Of a stretch of DNA of 64,000 bases, positions 47,601 to 58,470 are shown one piece after another. The DNA lies in NCBI GenBank assembly GCA_013398175.1, contig VZRZ01007764.1, positions 226,269 to 290,268 on the forward strand, read 5' to 3'. Numbering within the stretch: position 1 is the first letter of the stretch; each line of letters starts with the position of its first letter. The notes beneath the pieces were generated by a model. The model was not told the DNA's origin. It searched no databases and saw only the letters and a program-made list of their open reading frames with translations. Origin of the DNA: Climacteris rufus. Its lineage: Eukaryota > Chordata > Aves > Passeriformes > Climacteridae. A program made the translations under genes and the position numbers.

Positions 47601-48639
47601 AGTTTAGCAACACAGATTATCTTTCTCAAAGCAGGAGAGCCTGTGAACCCCAGGATGCAGTTTTATCCCTTTCCATGGGTGCCAGTTATCTCCTAAACAC
47701 AGGAATATGAATTACACCAAAGCATGGAAATATCTTGGTGACATCTCTGCCATGAAAAGGAGCATGGAGATACCACCCCATGGACACCCTGGACACCTTG
47801 TTGGACATCCCAGAGGAAAGGAGGAGAGCTGGATGAGCAAACGGGCAGGACGACTTCACAACCCCCTGCAACCTCCCTGTTCTACCAGGCCACTGTGTCC
47901 CACTGTCCACTCCCACGCTGCTGGTAGGAGCAAGGAAGACCCCTGTTTAGGTGGTGCCTGTGAGTGGCAGCTGCCAGGCAGGTCCTCAGAGACAAGCACA
48001 GCAGTCTGAGTCACGAGTGAATATGTAAACCATGCCCAGCCTTAGCTGTGAGGATGGAGTGTGCTCCTGGAAACAAAGGCTCACAATTAGTCTTGGGTGA
48101 TTATATGGCAGCATTTCTACTGGGCAGATTAAATTTGGTTGTGTCTCTTTTCTTCTAGAAAGTCCAGTCTCAGTTTCCTTGGAAGGTTCTCAAACCTCTC
48201 AGAGTTGCCTGTCTTACACATGTCCCTCTGTATAATGAAAGGAAAAATCCAAGTTCTTCCTCTTTCCCTGGTTTTGATGTGAATGTTTGTGGGAGGATCC
48301 AGTTCATAGATTTTTCCCCTAAGCTGGAGACCTCTGTGTCCCCAGTTCTTTCCATTCTACAGGTTTCTCGGTTTGGAGTGTCAGCTCTTCATTATGGGTG
48401 GATATTTGGGGTGCAGACCTGGTTCTGTTGAAACCAGCAGCTGAACTTGTCTTGCCAGGACCTGAATTTCATCCCTCTCCCAGTCCTTCTGGGAGAGCTG
48501 GATTCAGCCCCAGTCGAAGTCCTTGTGTGCTGCTGAGTTTTGTTGTGTGTCCAAGGAGCTGTGGCATTTATCTGTCCTTCCTTGCAGGCTGTTTTTTTCA
48601 ATTCAGCCTGCTGAATTGTTACAGGAGGCTTTGCTGCTC
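44661..48639. other. Intergenic DNA with candidate regulatory block
   Basis: No gene was recognised. A cluster of three perfect WGATAAG sites lies at 46348-46457 (listed separately). Stretches rich in homeodomain-type cores, such as ccaattaatc near 44932, could be conserved non-coding DNA. Confidence 0.5.
46348..46457. promoter_or_regulatory. Candidate GATA-site cluster
   Basis: TGATAAG at 46348-46354, CTTATCA at 46421-46427 and CTTATCT at 46452-46458 are three full WGATAAG matches within 111 bp. An octamer-like ATGCAAAC lies at 46409-46416. This spacing is denser than expected by chance for a 7-bp motif, but activity is inference only. Confidence 0.3.
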
Positions 48640-49020
48640 TCCACTGTGAGAACTGGAATTATTTAGCCTGGAGAAAAGGAGGCTTGGAGTGGGGGGACCT
48701 TATTTGTCTCTCAGTGACCTGGGAGGAGGTTGTAGCCTGGTGGGGCTTGGTCTCCTCTCCCAAGTCACAGGACAAGAGAAAACAGCCTCAAGCTGTGCCA
48801 GGGGAGATTTAGGTTGGATACTGGGAAAAATTTCTCCTCCAAGAGGATTGTCAAGCACTGGAACAGGCTGCCAGGGGAAGTGGTGGATTCACCATCCCTT
48901 CAGGGATAGAGAGGACATGCAGATCAGGCACTTGGGACAGGGTTAATGGGGGACTAGGCAGTGCCGGGTCAGTGGCTGGACTTGATGATCTTCCAGCCTA
49001 AATGGTCCTCTGAGTCTGTG
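48640..49020 (+). mobile_element. CR1 LINE fragment (sense, 3' end)
   Basis: Landmarks in sense order are ttatttagcctggagaaaag, gatttaggttggatactggg, actggaacaggctgccaggg and tggacttgatgatcttccag with cctaaatggtcct. This is the normal CR1 3' terminal region in forward orientation. Confidence 0.92.
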
Positions 49021-50089
49021 GGAGGTCCTGGACTGTGCTTTGGGAGAGCTGTTTTGGAGGCTCATTCCCTCTGCCCTGAGCCCACAGCTGGGCTGCCCTG
49101 GTGGGTCCTGCTGCTCTTCCCACAGTTGCCACCTGAGCCAAGCCCCTGGATAACTGAGCCATGGGTAATAAAAAGGTGGCACAAAAAGGTGTGAGGCTTT
49201 GCCAGCCGTGAGCAGCCTCCTTCCCCTGTCACCACGCTGTTCCTGGGGCTGAGGTGTGGCCCACAGATCTCTGAGGATGTCAGAGCAAGGATTGGGCTTG
49301 GTTTGCTCCCAGTTTAAGGAGGCACTGCTGTGCACAGAGGAAGCTTTAGGTTCTGGCAGGTGCAGGACCCTTGCACCCAGCTCCTTTCGTGGCAGGTCAG
49401 GATGGGCCCCACTGCACTGCCCACAGTGGAGGAGCCACACAAGCTGTCCCTTTCCAAAGGTGATGGCTGTTCCTCGTAATGCCAACTGGCTCAGCTTTCA
49501 TTTCATCTTCCTCATGTCTAATGCAGACAGATCAATTAGGGGCTGCACACAAGAAGCTGCAGCTCCTCAGCCCTCCCCCAGATCATAACAAAAATATGCC
49601 CCCACTTTTCTCCTTCGTTGAAGTCCCCAGGAGAGTATTAGCTGCTGCTGCAGGTGCAGCCGCCCTGCAGGGTGGTGAGAGCAATGAATAGTAAGGTTTT
49701 TAGCTCAAGCACACTAAGGCTGTTCAGCAGCCATTGGATAATCCTCTGTTAATCAGATTATGTAAATTACTACTTCAGCATCCCTATCCCATCTCTCATC
49801 CCCCTGCTCTCCAAGCTGGAAATAAAAGGCACTCTAAAAAGGAACATTTAAACTGCAAAAAGGCAGCGCTGCTGAAAGGAGTGGGCAGAGGGTGCTGGGA
49901 TGAGGAGCAGGGGAGCAGGGCTTTGTTTCCATGCAGGCAGGCATCCCGCCTTGGCAAAGCAGTGGGAGACACCAGCAAACCACAGGTCAGGAGCGGGTGC
50001 TGCTTGTGCAGGAACAGTGCACAGGTCCTGGGCTGGGGAGGGCACTGCTGGAGCATTCCTGGAGGCCAGCACCGTGCCCCAGTCCCTTT
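49021..50089. other. Intergenic DNA with homeodomain-type motif cluster
   Basis: No gene was recognised. Around 49736-49760 GGATAATCC and TTAATCAGATTA lie close together, in a stretch of otherwise unremarkable intergenic sequence. Confidence 0.4.
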
Positions 50090-50240
50090 GGTGTGGTGAG
50101 AGAGCACCCCTGAGCTCCTTGAGAAGTGTTTGGACAATGCTCTTGGGCACAGGGCGTGACTCTTGGGGATGGTGCCGTGCAGGCCCAGGAGCTGGACTCT
50201 GTGAGCCTCGTGGGTCCCTTCCAGCTCAGCTGGTTCTGTC
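50090..50240 (+). mobile_element. CR1 LINE fragment (sense, 3' end)
   Basis: gaagtgtttggacaatgctc, cacagggcgtgactcttggg, ggagctggactctgtgagcc and gtgggtcccttccagctcag follow the CR1 3' consensus closely. The copy may extend some way upstream with greater divergence. Confidence 0.85.
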
Positions 50241-51224
50241 ATTCCTGGCTGTTCCTGTCCATTTGTGTTGTGTTATGAGCTCGTTCATCCACAGTGTAGA
50301 GCCCAGCACCTCAAACAAGGCTTGGTGGAGAGATGCTGCCACCAGCCTGCACTCAGTCCCTGAGCACAGCTGAGCTCAGTGAAGGGACAGGTGACCAAAA
50401 ACAAGCTGTGTTTGAAGCTGTGTCTGCCAAGCTTGGGCTTGCAGGCACTGCATAGCCCAAAACCTGCTCTTGAGCTTTAGTGCAGGCAAGGCAAGCACAT
50501 CCTCTGGCTCTGGGTTTAATAGAGGCTCGTGTCTTCCTGAAACACTGGTCGGGGGCCCAGGCAGCCACACTAGCACCTTCCTCAAGTGTGACCATTGCTC
50601 AGAATGTGGGTTATGGCTCCTGCTTGGTCTCTGAGGCTGTCACGTTTTCATCCAGGGAGAACCAATGGTATTTTTTTTACCAACTGGAGTAGAAAGCTGA
50701 AGAAGGCAAGAGAGGTCAGTTGCAACTAAAGCAGAGGAGTTGAAGGCTTATTAATTCTTTGTGTGCCCACTGAAAATGACCCAGAAAACTGAGCTGAGCT
50801 ACATTTGTGGTAAGATGCTCGTGGGTGGATGCAATTTGTTTGTGAAAAGGATGAGGCTGCCTCTGCTGTGCTTTGCACTGGGCTTTTTGGTACTCAGAGA
50901 TGTCCAGAAGAATTTGCCCCTCAGTCCTTCTCCATTGTTGAACACACATCCTGATATTTATGTCTTGTTCACAGAGAGTAGGCAAAAATGCCTCAAGAGC
51001 TGTTTAAAATTTCAGGGTTTAGATCTTGCAGGTTTGGTGGGTCCAGCAGGCCACAGGACATGTCTTGGTCTCATGGACTCAGGTGACACAGGTGCCTTTG
51101 TGCATGTTGGTGTTAATGGAGCTGCTTCCACATCCTGTGGTGTGAAAAGCTGGGACATCAGCCCTGCAGGAGCAATGCCCATGGTCAGGTGGGGAATGGA
51201 CACCCTGCTCCACATTATTAGGAG

Positions 51225-51270
51225 TGCCTGACCTTGAAAAATTATTCTGCCTGACCCTGAAAAATTATTT
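51225..51270 (+). repeat. 23-bp tandem duplication
   Basis: Copies at 51225-51247 and 51248-51270 share tgcctgacc and tgaaaaattatt and differ at two positions. Confidence 0.85.
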
Positions 51271-54200
51271 TGAAAATGCAAGGGATCAGATATGCAGCTT
51301 GAACAGTTCTCTCCTCCAGCAAGTTTGCCAAAAAGTTGTCTTCCTTCCTCAGGCTGCTGTTGGCTTCTGTAGAGCCAGTGGAAACTACAGGGGTTTCAAA
51401 CGATGAAATACAGGTGAATTTAAAGAGTAGTGGGGTGATTTCTGCGTGCTGCAAATCAGCACTGTTCTGTACAAAGTACGTCAGCTTGCACCAGCTGAAT
51501 GCCTGAGATACAGAGAGGTACTTAAAAACAATAGAAACAAAGCCATTGAAAATGAACTTTGAAATTAGTTATGCCATCTCTCCACCATCAAGGCAGCAAT
51601 GACAGCATACACTCATAATTCAGCAAAATAACAGCATGGCATAACTTTAAAAGCAAGGGAAGAAAGCTACCTCTAAGAGTCAGAATAATGAGTGCATCTG
51701 TTTTTTCTATATAACATGGACTCTAACTGCTGAAAGGCCAGGTTTGCTGGAGTTTCCCCTTGCACACACATGCACTGCTGGTCCTGCAAGAGGAGCAGCC
51801 TCAAGCACCAAATGGGGGACTTCTCCTTCAAGGATTTCAGCCTCAGCCATTCCCACGCATCAACCTGCATGCACTGACAGATGTTAGAGAGCTTCAGAGC
51901 AAACTCCCTCCTTCCTTGAGAGAGTTCACCCCAAGGAGCAAGACCCGTGGTTCCAAACCCTTGCACAAGAAGGAAGAGGACTTGCCAGACTGTGGAAATT
52001 CCTGGAGCTTCCCAGCACATTGGATACAGGTGGCTGGGGGCTGAGTGTTTTGCCTGAAGTCGAACCTCTCAACTTCTACTTCTTGTCATTAGTTGGAAGT
52101 CTGTTCTAAAAGGTGCAAACACATCTATGGCAAAGACCCTTTGGGGCTTATAGTCTGGTCAGAAAAATTATATTATTTTCAGCTCCACATCTCTTTGAAT
52201 CTCTGGTTTGAGTGGTGTGGTTGCCTTGCTGCTGCAGCCTGGCTGGGCTCTGCATTGTGTGCCCCTGAAAGTGGCAGCTGCTGATCCTCCGAGCTGCCTG
52301 CCTGGCTTTCCTCTCTTTGAGGTGGTTTCCAAGAACTTTTAAAGTCGAGGTACATCTGTGTCAAGTGGGAAATGAGCTGTTTGTCTCTCCCCCTTGCTCC
52401 CAGTGAAAAGGTTTAGAGGTACATTAGGTTTTCAGTCTCTTTATGCTGTGGCTAAACATTTTCTTCAATGCTATCAGCAAGTTTCAGCATTAAAAAGGAG
52501 AAGATTTTTGGCTTCTGGAATTAAGCCAAAAAATGTGGCCAGAATTTAAAGCACCCCCTGATGTGTTTTGTTAACACTAATAAGAGATTCAAAATGCTCC
52601 GAAAAGCTTCAGATGATGAAAGTTTAATATTTCAGCAGCCTGCATGCAGCTGCTATTCTGAACCTCAAGCAGCCTCTTCCAACTCAATATATTCAAAGTG
52701 TATTAATCTAAATTATGATTTTAAAGGGCAGGAGCCCAGATGTGTATAATTGTTTCTTATTGTTCCCACATGTAGAGCACGGCTCTGAACTCACAGTGGT
52801 AACACAGCTGTGTGTTTGCAGCCTCTTGCTGTCCTTTTCCTGCCCATCACTTTGTGTGTGCTACTTTCATCAGGCTGAAAAGGGTCAACCCTCCAAGCAC
52901 AAAAAAATTACTTGAATCCAGGCCCATCTTTTGAAATCTCTGCTCATATTTAAGCAGGATTCTCTTCTGTACCCTGATCATCTGCAAGTAAGGGTTTTGC
53001 TATAGAAAGACAGAGTTTGAGGTCTGGCCCAGGGTGAACCATAAATATTTGTTTGCCCATTTGACCATCACTCTGTCTTGGAAAGTTTTCTGTTGGCCCT
53101 GGAAGTTGTGTAGCAGGATAAAGCCTTCTGCTCCTGCTTGCATACCACAGAGTCCCCTATGCCAGAAACAGCTTTTCTTCCTTTTGGGATGAAAAGGGGC
53201 TAGAATGTTTCAGGATGTTAGGATGTTTCAGGGGCTAGAATTTTAATCCTGGCATGCTGGACTTTGAAAAGAGACATGAGAAACTCAGTTTTGAGGGTGT
53301 CCACACTTTGCAGCCACCCACAGGTCTTGACTTCTTCAAAGTGGCCAACTCTCAAGTGTTCCACTGCACAGAGAGTGAGTGCTGTGGCATAAGACAGGGC
53401 AGGCACTCTGCTGCTTCATCCAGGTCAAGCAGTCCCAGGTGCCCGTGGCACACAGTGACCTGCTGATATCACCCCTTACAAAATGCACTCTGTGTTCCCT
53501 TCACTTCCCATGAACTGGGAATGGGTGGCTGCTGAAAACCAGGCCTGTTGCATGGATTGCCCCAGACTCCAGGGAAACTGTCAGGATGCATCCCAGCAGA
53601 TGTGGTGCATCTCCTGTGAGGAGGAGCAAGCCCAGGGTGCAACCTTGCTTCCACAGCTCTTGTTCCTGGCTGGGCTGTGCTATCCTGGCAGCTATGGGTT
53701 GGTCTATGCAAAAGTAATGCCAGCACTGCAGGGATGGATTGATGGTGTGTTGCCCCTGCTGCCAGGCCACTGACAAGTATGGAGAGGAAGATGAATGAGC
53801 CTGGTGTGGTTCATTGGTGCCAAGTAATCACAGTTCAATAGGAAGCTTAATAAAGACACAGTGAAGCAGACTCTGATGTATGACCCCTTCAGAGCATTTT
53901 GAGGGTGAAAAAGACCCTTAAATTTGGTGTAAAAGTCAGCAACCCTGTGCCACCTCATCAGCACTCCCCGTGCTGCCTCTGCACCTGGGAATCTCCTGCC
54001 CAGTGCCTTGCAGTGGGTCCTGGTGTGCCCCAGCAGTGCAGGACAAAGTGCTGGTGTGCTTGCATGCTCTCCTGCATGGGTGGGGAAGAAAAGCAGACCA
54101 TCCTGCTCCTCACCCTGCAAAGAAAGAAACTTTCCTGACAGTGTATTTTACAGTACTTTGTCTGGCCAGGTTTTGAAAGCTCTAGGCAGTGAAGTATGCA

Positions 54201-54494
54201 AGAAGTTAAGGATCAAAAGCTTCAGTTCCCTTCCCTTTCTGGACTTGCAAGCCTCCTTCCCTACTGCTGCCCGCTGGCTGGAGCATCTCAGGGCAGATTT
54301 TGGGTACAAAATGGGTTGGAGGAAGTAACAGAGAGGAGGGGTACTCTCCAACTCTCCAATGTAAATTACATGGAAATTAGGCTTCTGTGAGGCCAAAGGC
54401 CCCTCCGGAATAGGGCCTTTAGTTAACATAACACTTGTGCTAAATGAAGCGGTTGACACAGCTTTCAGGCTGTAGTGCCACTGTTAATTTACCG

Positions 54495-54680
54495 TGTGAA
54501 AGGGCTGAACCTCCAGCCGAGCTCTGCGGAGAACGACCTGCCCCGGCGGGGACCGCGGCTCATTCTCTCCGGAGAGCGACCGCATCATTCCGCTGCTGCC
54601 TTATAAATATTTATGGAGGCAATCCTGTTAACTGAAACATCCTCAGCGCTTTTTAAAGCCCGCTAAGTGAGCACTGCCCA
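54495..54680. promoter_or_regulatory. CpG-containing block with TATA-like core, possibly regulatory
   Basis: CpGs cluster at about 54518-54592 (for example ccccggcggggaccgcggct), followed by ccttataaatatttatgg at 54599-54616. The rest of the local sequence is CpG-poor. This could be a promoter or a conserved enhancer. No open frame or clear splice donor identifies a gene. Confidence 0.3.
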
Positions 54681-55035
54681 GCCATCCCACTGTCTGGGGC
54701 GAGCTGGTCTGGGTAATAGCTGAGCTTTCCCGGGACTTGGCAGAGGGAAGTGGTGGAGTGGGCTTAAAGCTGCCTTATCCTGGGTGCAGGTATCTTCCTG
54801 CCCCACGAAAGGTGATGAGCTGGGGCTTCTCCTTCCCCTTTGTGTCCCCAGGATACTTCCTGTTGCTCCAGGGCATGAGTAGGTATCTCTCTCTTGTCCA
54901 CCCAGAGCAAACTCCCAGCGCTCAATGGAGAAGGGGATGGAGGTGCAGAAAGGATGGTACAGGTCCCCAAGGCTCTGTATGTTTGTAATAAGCCCAGCTG
55001 GCTTGTGCCTGGGGCAATTTTGTGACAATTTTCAT

Positions 55036-55215
55036 AAAAACAAATGGGAAGCTGGAAGGGACCTTGAAAGGTCATTTAGTCCCAGCATCTTCAATTAAAT
55101 CAGGTTGCTCAGTGCCCCATCCAACGTGACCAGGAATGTTTACAGGGACAGGGCACCCACCACCCCTCTGGGCAACCTGTGCCACTGTTTCACCTGTGAA
55201 TGAGCTGTTCCTCAG
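55036..55215 (-). mobile_element. CR1 LINE fragment (antisense)
   Basis: The sequence gctggaagggaccttgaaag, tcaggttgctcagtgcccca and gcaacctgtgccactgtttc is the reverse complement of a CR1 3' region. The right boundary is uncertain. Confidence 0.85.
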
Positions 55216-56050
55216 GAGAAGGGAGAGGCTGGGTGGACCAGTCTCTGTCATGGGCACAGACACGTGGTGGGTTTGGGGTTATTCCACAAGTTTTGGTTTC
55301 TGCAGTCAGATGTCACCTTGGCTTGCCCGTTGTCCTTGAGCAGAGGGGAAGCTTTGGGCACCCCCCAGCAGAGGAGGAAGAAATGTGTGTTTCACCAGCC
55401 CTACACCTTAGCCACAGGGGTGTGGAGCTGACTCACCTTTGCTGTAGAAGCATGAGGTGAACCTGCAGAGCACTGAAGGGCAAGGCTGGGAGACGTGTGA
55501 GTTCACACCTGTGGCCTCCTGCTGTCACACAGAGCCAGGCAGAGGGGCAGCCAGGGCTTGGGGCAGCAGCAGCTGCCGCTGTCCTTGGGCCCAGAACGTG
55601 CCAGTCATGGAGAGAGGGAGCTTCCACCAAGGAAGGGAGTGCAGGATCCCATTGCCTGCACATGGTCAGCCCCCCAGCAGCACCCCACACCCTGTCAGAG
55701 CAGAGCAGGAGCCTCCTGCTTGGGAGTACAATAAACACATTGGCCTGTTCCTCAGTTTTGAGTCATTTCTGCCTATGGAAACACTGACAAGCTCAGAGCT
55801 GGCTAAATGAGTAAAATGAAAAGAGAAAAAAAATCTCCCCAAACAGAAGAGAAAAAGAGAGAAAAAGCAGATTATTGCTAACACTGGTTTCATCCTTTCC
55901 TGCAATGTCCACCCGACCAAGCCAGAGTCACTGGCTTAACTGGCTGGGAGGGCTCCAGCAGCCCCAGGGAAGGGCAGGGGGCATGTGGCGAGCAGAGAAA
56001 AGGCAGGACAGGGAGAATCTCCCGGGAGATGCAAAGCGAGCTCCCTGGAT
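55216..56050. other. Intergenic DNA upstream of promoter-like block
   Basis: GC-rich, with no gene or repeat recognised after the CR1 copy. Overlapping open frames on both strands are short and unlike known proteins. Confidence 0.5.
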
Positions 56051-56251
56051 TGCCAGGACTAGTGGCGACACGCGCCAGACAAAGGACCTGCTACTCTATA
56101 AATGAGGCAGCCGGGACCAGCGCTAGGCTGAGTCCAGCAGGAGCAAGCCCCGTGCCCAGGCACCGGGAAAGCATCGGGAAAGACACGCAGGGAAGCACCG
56201 GGCTCCGCCGCCTGTTCGCCCAGGTTCCCAGAGGCAGAAGTGACCAGAAAA
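56050..56251 (+). promoter_or_regulatory. TATA-type promoter-like block with possible first exon
   Basis: A TATAAAT box lies at 56097-56103 within ctctataaatgag, preceded by a short CpG-containing segment (ggcgacacgcgccag). About 150 nt further is a near-ideal splice donor, ccagaaaa followed by gtaagt at 56252. Together this resembles a promoter and a non-coding first exon with a start near 56130. Position about 17 kb after FKTN fits the mammalian location of TAL2, but no TAL2 coding sequence is in the window. It could instead be a lncRNA or chance. Confidence 0.35.
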
Positions 56252-56261
56252 GTAAGTGACA

Positions 56262-56579
56262 ATGGCCTCTTCTCTTTACAGCCTATCCTCTCCTCCTTTG
56301 GGCTTATCTTGCAACTTAGGAAAGCCAAAGTTTCCCCTCAGAGCAGGGGATATCCTTAAAGGAAGGCATTTCTGCAGCAGCCTTTTACCCGTTCGCTGGA
56401 TTTTCACTTCTTTTCGCGGCGCCTCTGGTCCTTGTCATCAAAAATTTAGGAGTAAGGCACCCCACCTGGCACAGATTAATTATGGAAACAGCCACTCACA
56501 GGTGGCTGCACTTAATCAAGCGAAGAAACAGTTTGTACCTGAACTTTTCCAGTTCCTACCATCTGCAGAGACTCGGTGA
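56262..56579 (+). CDS. Hypothetical 105-codon open frame after the promoter-like block
   Basis: An ATG with a reasonable context (gacaATGG) begins 159 nt after the TATA box and runs to TGA at 56577-56579. A second donor-like gtgagt occurs at 56576, just before the stop. I recognise no domain or family. The ATG lies ten bases after the gtaagt, so use of this frame and splicing at 56252 exclude each other. The 3' half (about 56455-56575) has E-box and TAAT motifs and looks more like non-coding regulatory DNA. Probably not a gene. Confidence 0.15.
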   Translation: MASSLYSLSSPPLGLSCNLGKPKFPLRAGDILKGRHFCSSLLPVRWIFTSFRGASGPCHQKFRSKAPHLAQINYGNSHSQVAALNQAKKQFVPELFQFLPSAETR

Positions 56580-57612
56580 GTCAGACCTTACCAGAAGAAA
56601 ATATTGATTGGCTTTATAGCTTTTGAGAGAAATGTTGCTGATGAGATGTGGAGGAAACTGATGTGATTTTTAAAATCACTGCTCTTGCTATTCCTAGGTT
56701 TTCTTACACTGTAGCTGTATAATTACACACTAGGCAAACTCATTTATAGCCCTGCAAAGTGCTGTAAATCAGAGCCATTGCAGTGGTGCAAAAAGATTAG
56801 ACAGAGCATCATGGACTCCCTTCAAAACTAAACCTTAACTGAATTCTCCAGTGCTGTTTGATATTTAAAGCAAATTCCTTGCAAAAGCACAGATAATCAT
56901 GTATTAATTAGTCTTATGCTGTATGCTTATTCACTAGACTGTGTGGAAATTTACTGACGGTGTCAACAGGTGAAGGTGAAAGGAAACAGTTTTAAATTCC
57001 AATCCTCAGATATTTAAAAATATTCCCATACTTTACTGGTCATCTGTGTTACAGCTGATGCATGTGTAAAATACACAGGCATTTGAATTTCCCTCAGTTC
57101 AATGGTGCACTTAGGAGGAAAAGCTTAGAATTTTTTTTAAAAACCTGTGTTTCTACTGTTAAATATTACTAGTTCTCAGATTTTGAAACTGCCAATCAAA
57201 AACATGTGTATATTTCCAGGGGTAGCCTTCTGCATAAAACTATTTGCCTGAGAAAATTAACAGACAGTAAAACACGCTTTTTTTTTTTTTTCTGAAGTAG
57301 CTGTCTCTATCCATCCTGATTTCCTTGTAACACTACATGAAAATATTTCAATTCCAGAATATTTTTCTATCGTGCATTTCTATATCGTTTCACAAAACAA
57401 AAAAGGGCAAAACAAACAAACAAACAAACAAATACAAAAGCAAACCAACCAGGAAAAAGCCCTAAAATAAATGCAGGTTGTTTTTACTGCCTGTTTACAT
57501 AAATCATTATGGTAGTTGTGACACGAGCAGATGACCCAAGAAATGAAGTGCTCACGGTGCCAGCATGCCAGGCAGGAGCCTCGTGGGCTGAACGCAGGAG
57601 TTTGAGGCAGGG
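56580..57612. other. AT-rich intergenic DNA
   Basis: A poly-T run lies at about 57279-57291 and an (AAAC)n microsatellite at about 57408-57432. TAAT-type motifs occur near 56903-56912. No gene was recognised. Confidence 0.5.
57408..57432 (+). repeat. (AAAC)n microsatellite
   Basis: About five units of acaa/caaa in a row, followed by aatac. Simple repeat. Confidence 0.9.
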
Positions 57613-58470
57613 ATGATCTTTGTGCTGCTGTTTCTGCCAGGAGCAGCCCCACAGAGGTTGGTGGCACGACATTCAGGGGAAAACAGGGCTGTGCTCCTTG
57701 TGCGTATCCCACTTTGGGAAGCTACGTTTTGCCACGGTGGCCACGTCTCTGTGCTCAGGGTGACCTCTGGTCTGAGGCACAGCAGGCACTGGTGTGACGT
57801 GAGGTGGCCAGCAGCCTGGCTGGAGCTCTGGCAGGGAGACAGGGCTCTGCCCTGGATGCTGTCAGACCTCCAGTCTGACTTTGGCTGCAGTCACAGACAG
57901 ATTTGGCACCAGCCTCAGAGCAGACCTGGACAAAATGCAGAAGCAAATTTTGTCTGGGGGCCACATCCAGGCCAAATAAAGATCTGCCTTCCCCCTGGTG
58001 CAAATATCCTGGATTTTCCCCTCTCTGCTCCTAAAAACTACACCAACAGCATGAGCTGCTGCAGACTGCTCTCTGCTGAGCTGTCAGAATGCAGCACCTG
58101 GTCCCCCTTCTTCCTTAAATCCTCCTCCCAGTTAGGAGGATGTGGACTTCCTTACACACACAGGCAGGGCAAATGGTTTCTGCTCTTCACAGCTGCCTCA
58201 CTGCCTCGCTGTGGCAGGTGCAGAGAGAGGAAGGCAGCAATGAGTGATGCGATGAGGTGGGAGAAATTTCAGTGTGGAACAGGGTTGTGTACACTGGGTC
58301 TGGGGAAAAAAGAAAAGGGTACTGAAGAGCTCCTGGGAGAGGACCAAACTCTTTTTCTTCTCTGTGTTTACCTTAAAGCACAGGGAGAGTGTCTGAATGC
58401 AGCACTTGGGCTGTTAATTTGGCAGAGGCTGTTGTTGAAGGAAACCCACAGGAACTGTTGTTCTGGCTAG
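57613..58470 (+). CDS. Hypothetical 285-codon open frame of unknown status
   Basis: The longest open frame in the window, from a true ATG to TAG. The first residues MIFVLLFLPGAAP are hydrophobic and could mimic a signal peptide; the rest is rich in Cys, Trp and Leu with no recognisable domain or repeat. There is no TATA box or CpG island directly before it, the Kozak context is weak, and an AATAAA lies inside it near 57976. The local GC content raises the chance of long open frames. It may be a spurious frame or a remnant of an unrecognised repeat. Confidence 0.12.
   Translation: MIFVLLFLPGAAPQRLVARHSGENRAVLLVRIPLWEATFCHGGHVSVLRVTSGLRHSRHWCDVRWPAAWLELWQGDRALPWMLSDLQSDFGCSHRQIWHQPQSRPGQNAEANFVWGPHPGQIKICLPPGANILDFPLSAPKNYTNSMSCCRLLSAELSECSTWSPFFLKSSSQLGGCGLPYTHRQGKWFLLFTAASLPRCGRCRERKAAMSDAMRWEKFQCGTGLCTLGLGKKEKGTEELLGEDQTLFLLCVYLKAQGECLNAALGLLIWQRLLLKETHRNCCSG

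Larger units (their letters stand above)
50241..55035. other. Intergenic DNA
   Basis: No gene was recognised. It contains a 23-bp tandem duplication at 51225-51270, repeated ggggctagaat and gatgtttcagg words at about 53198-53242, and a CpG-containing block at 54495-54680 that may be regulatory. Confidence 0.5.
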
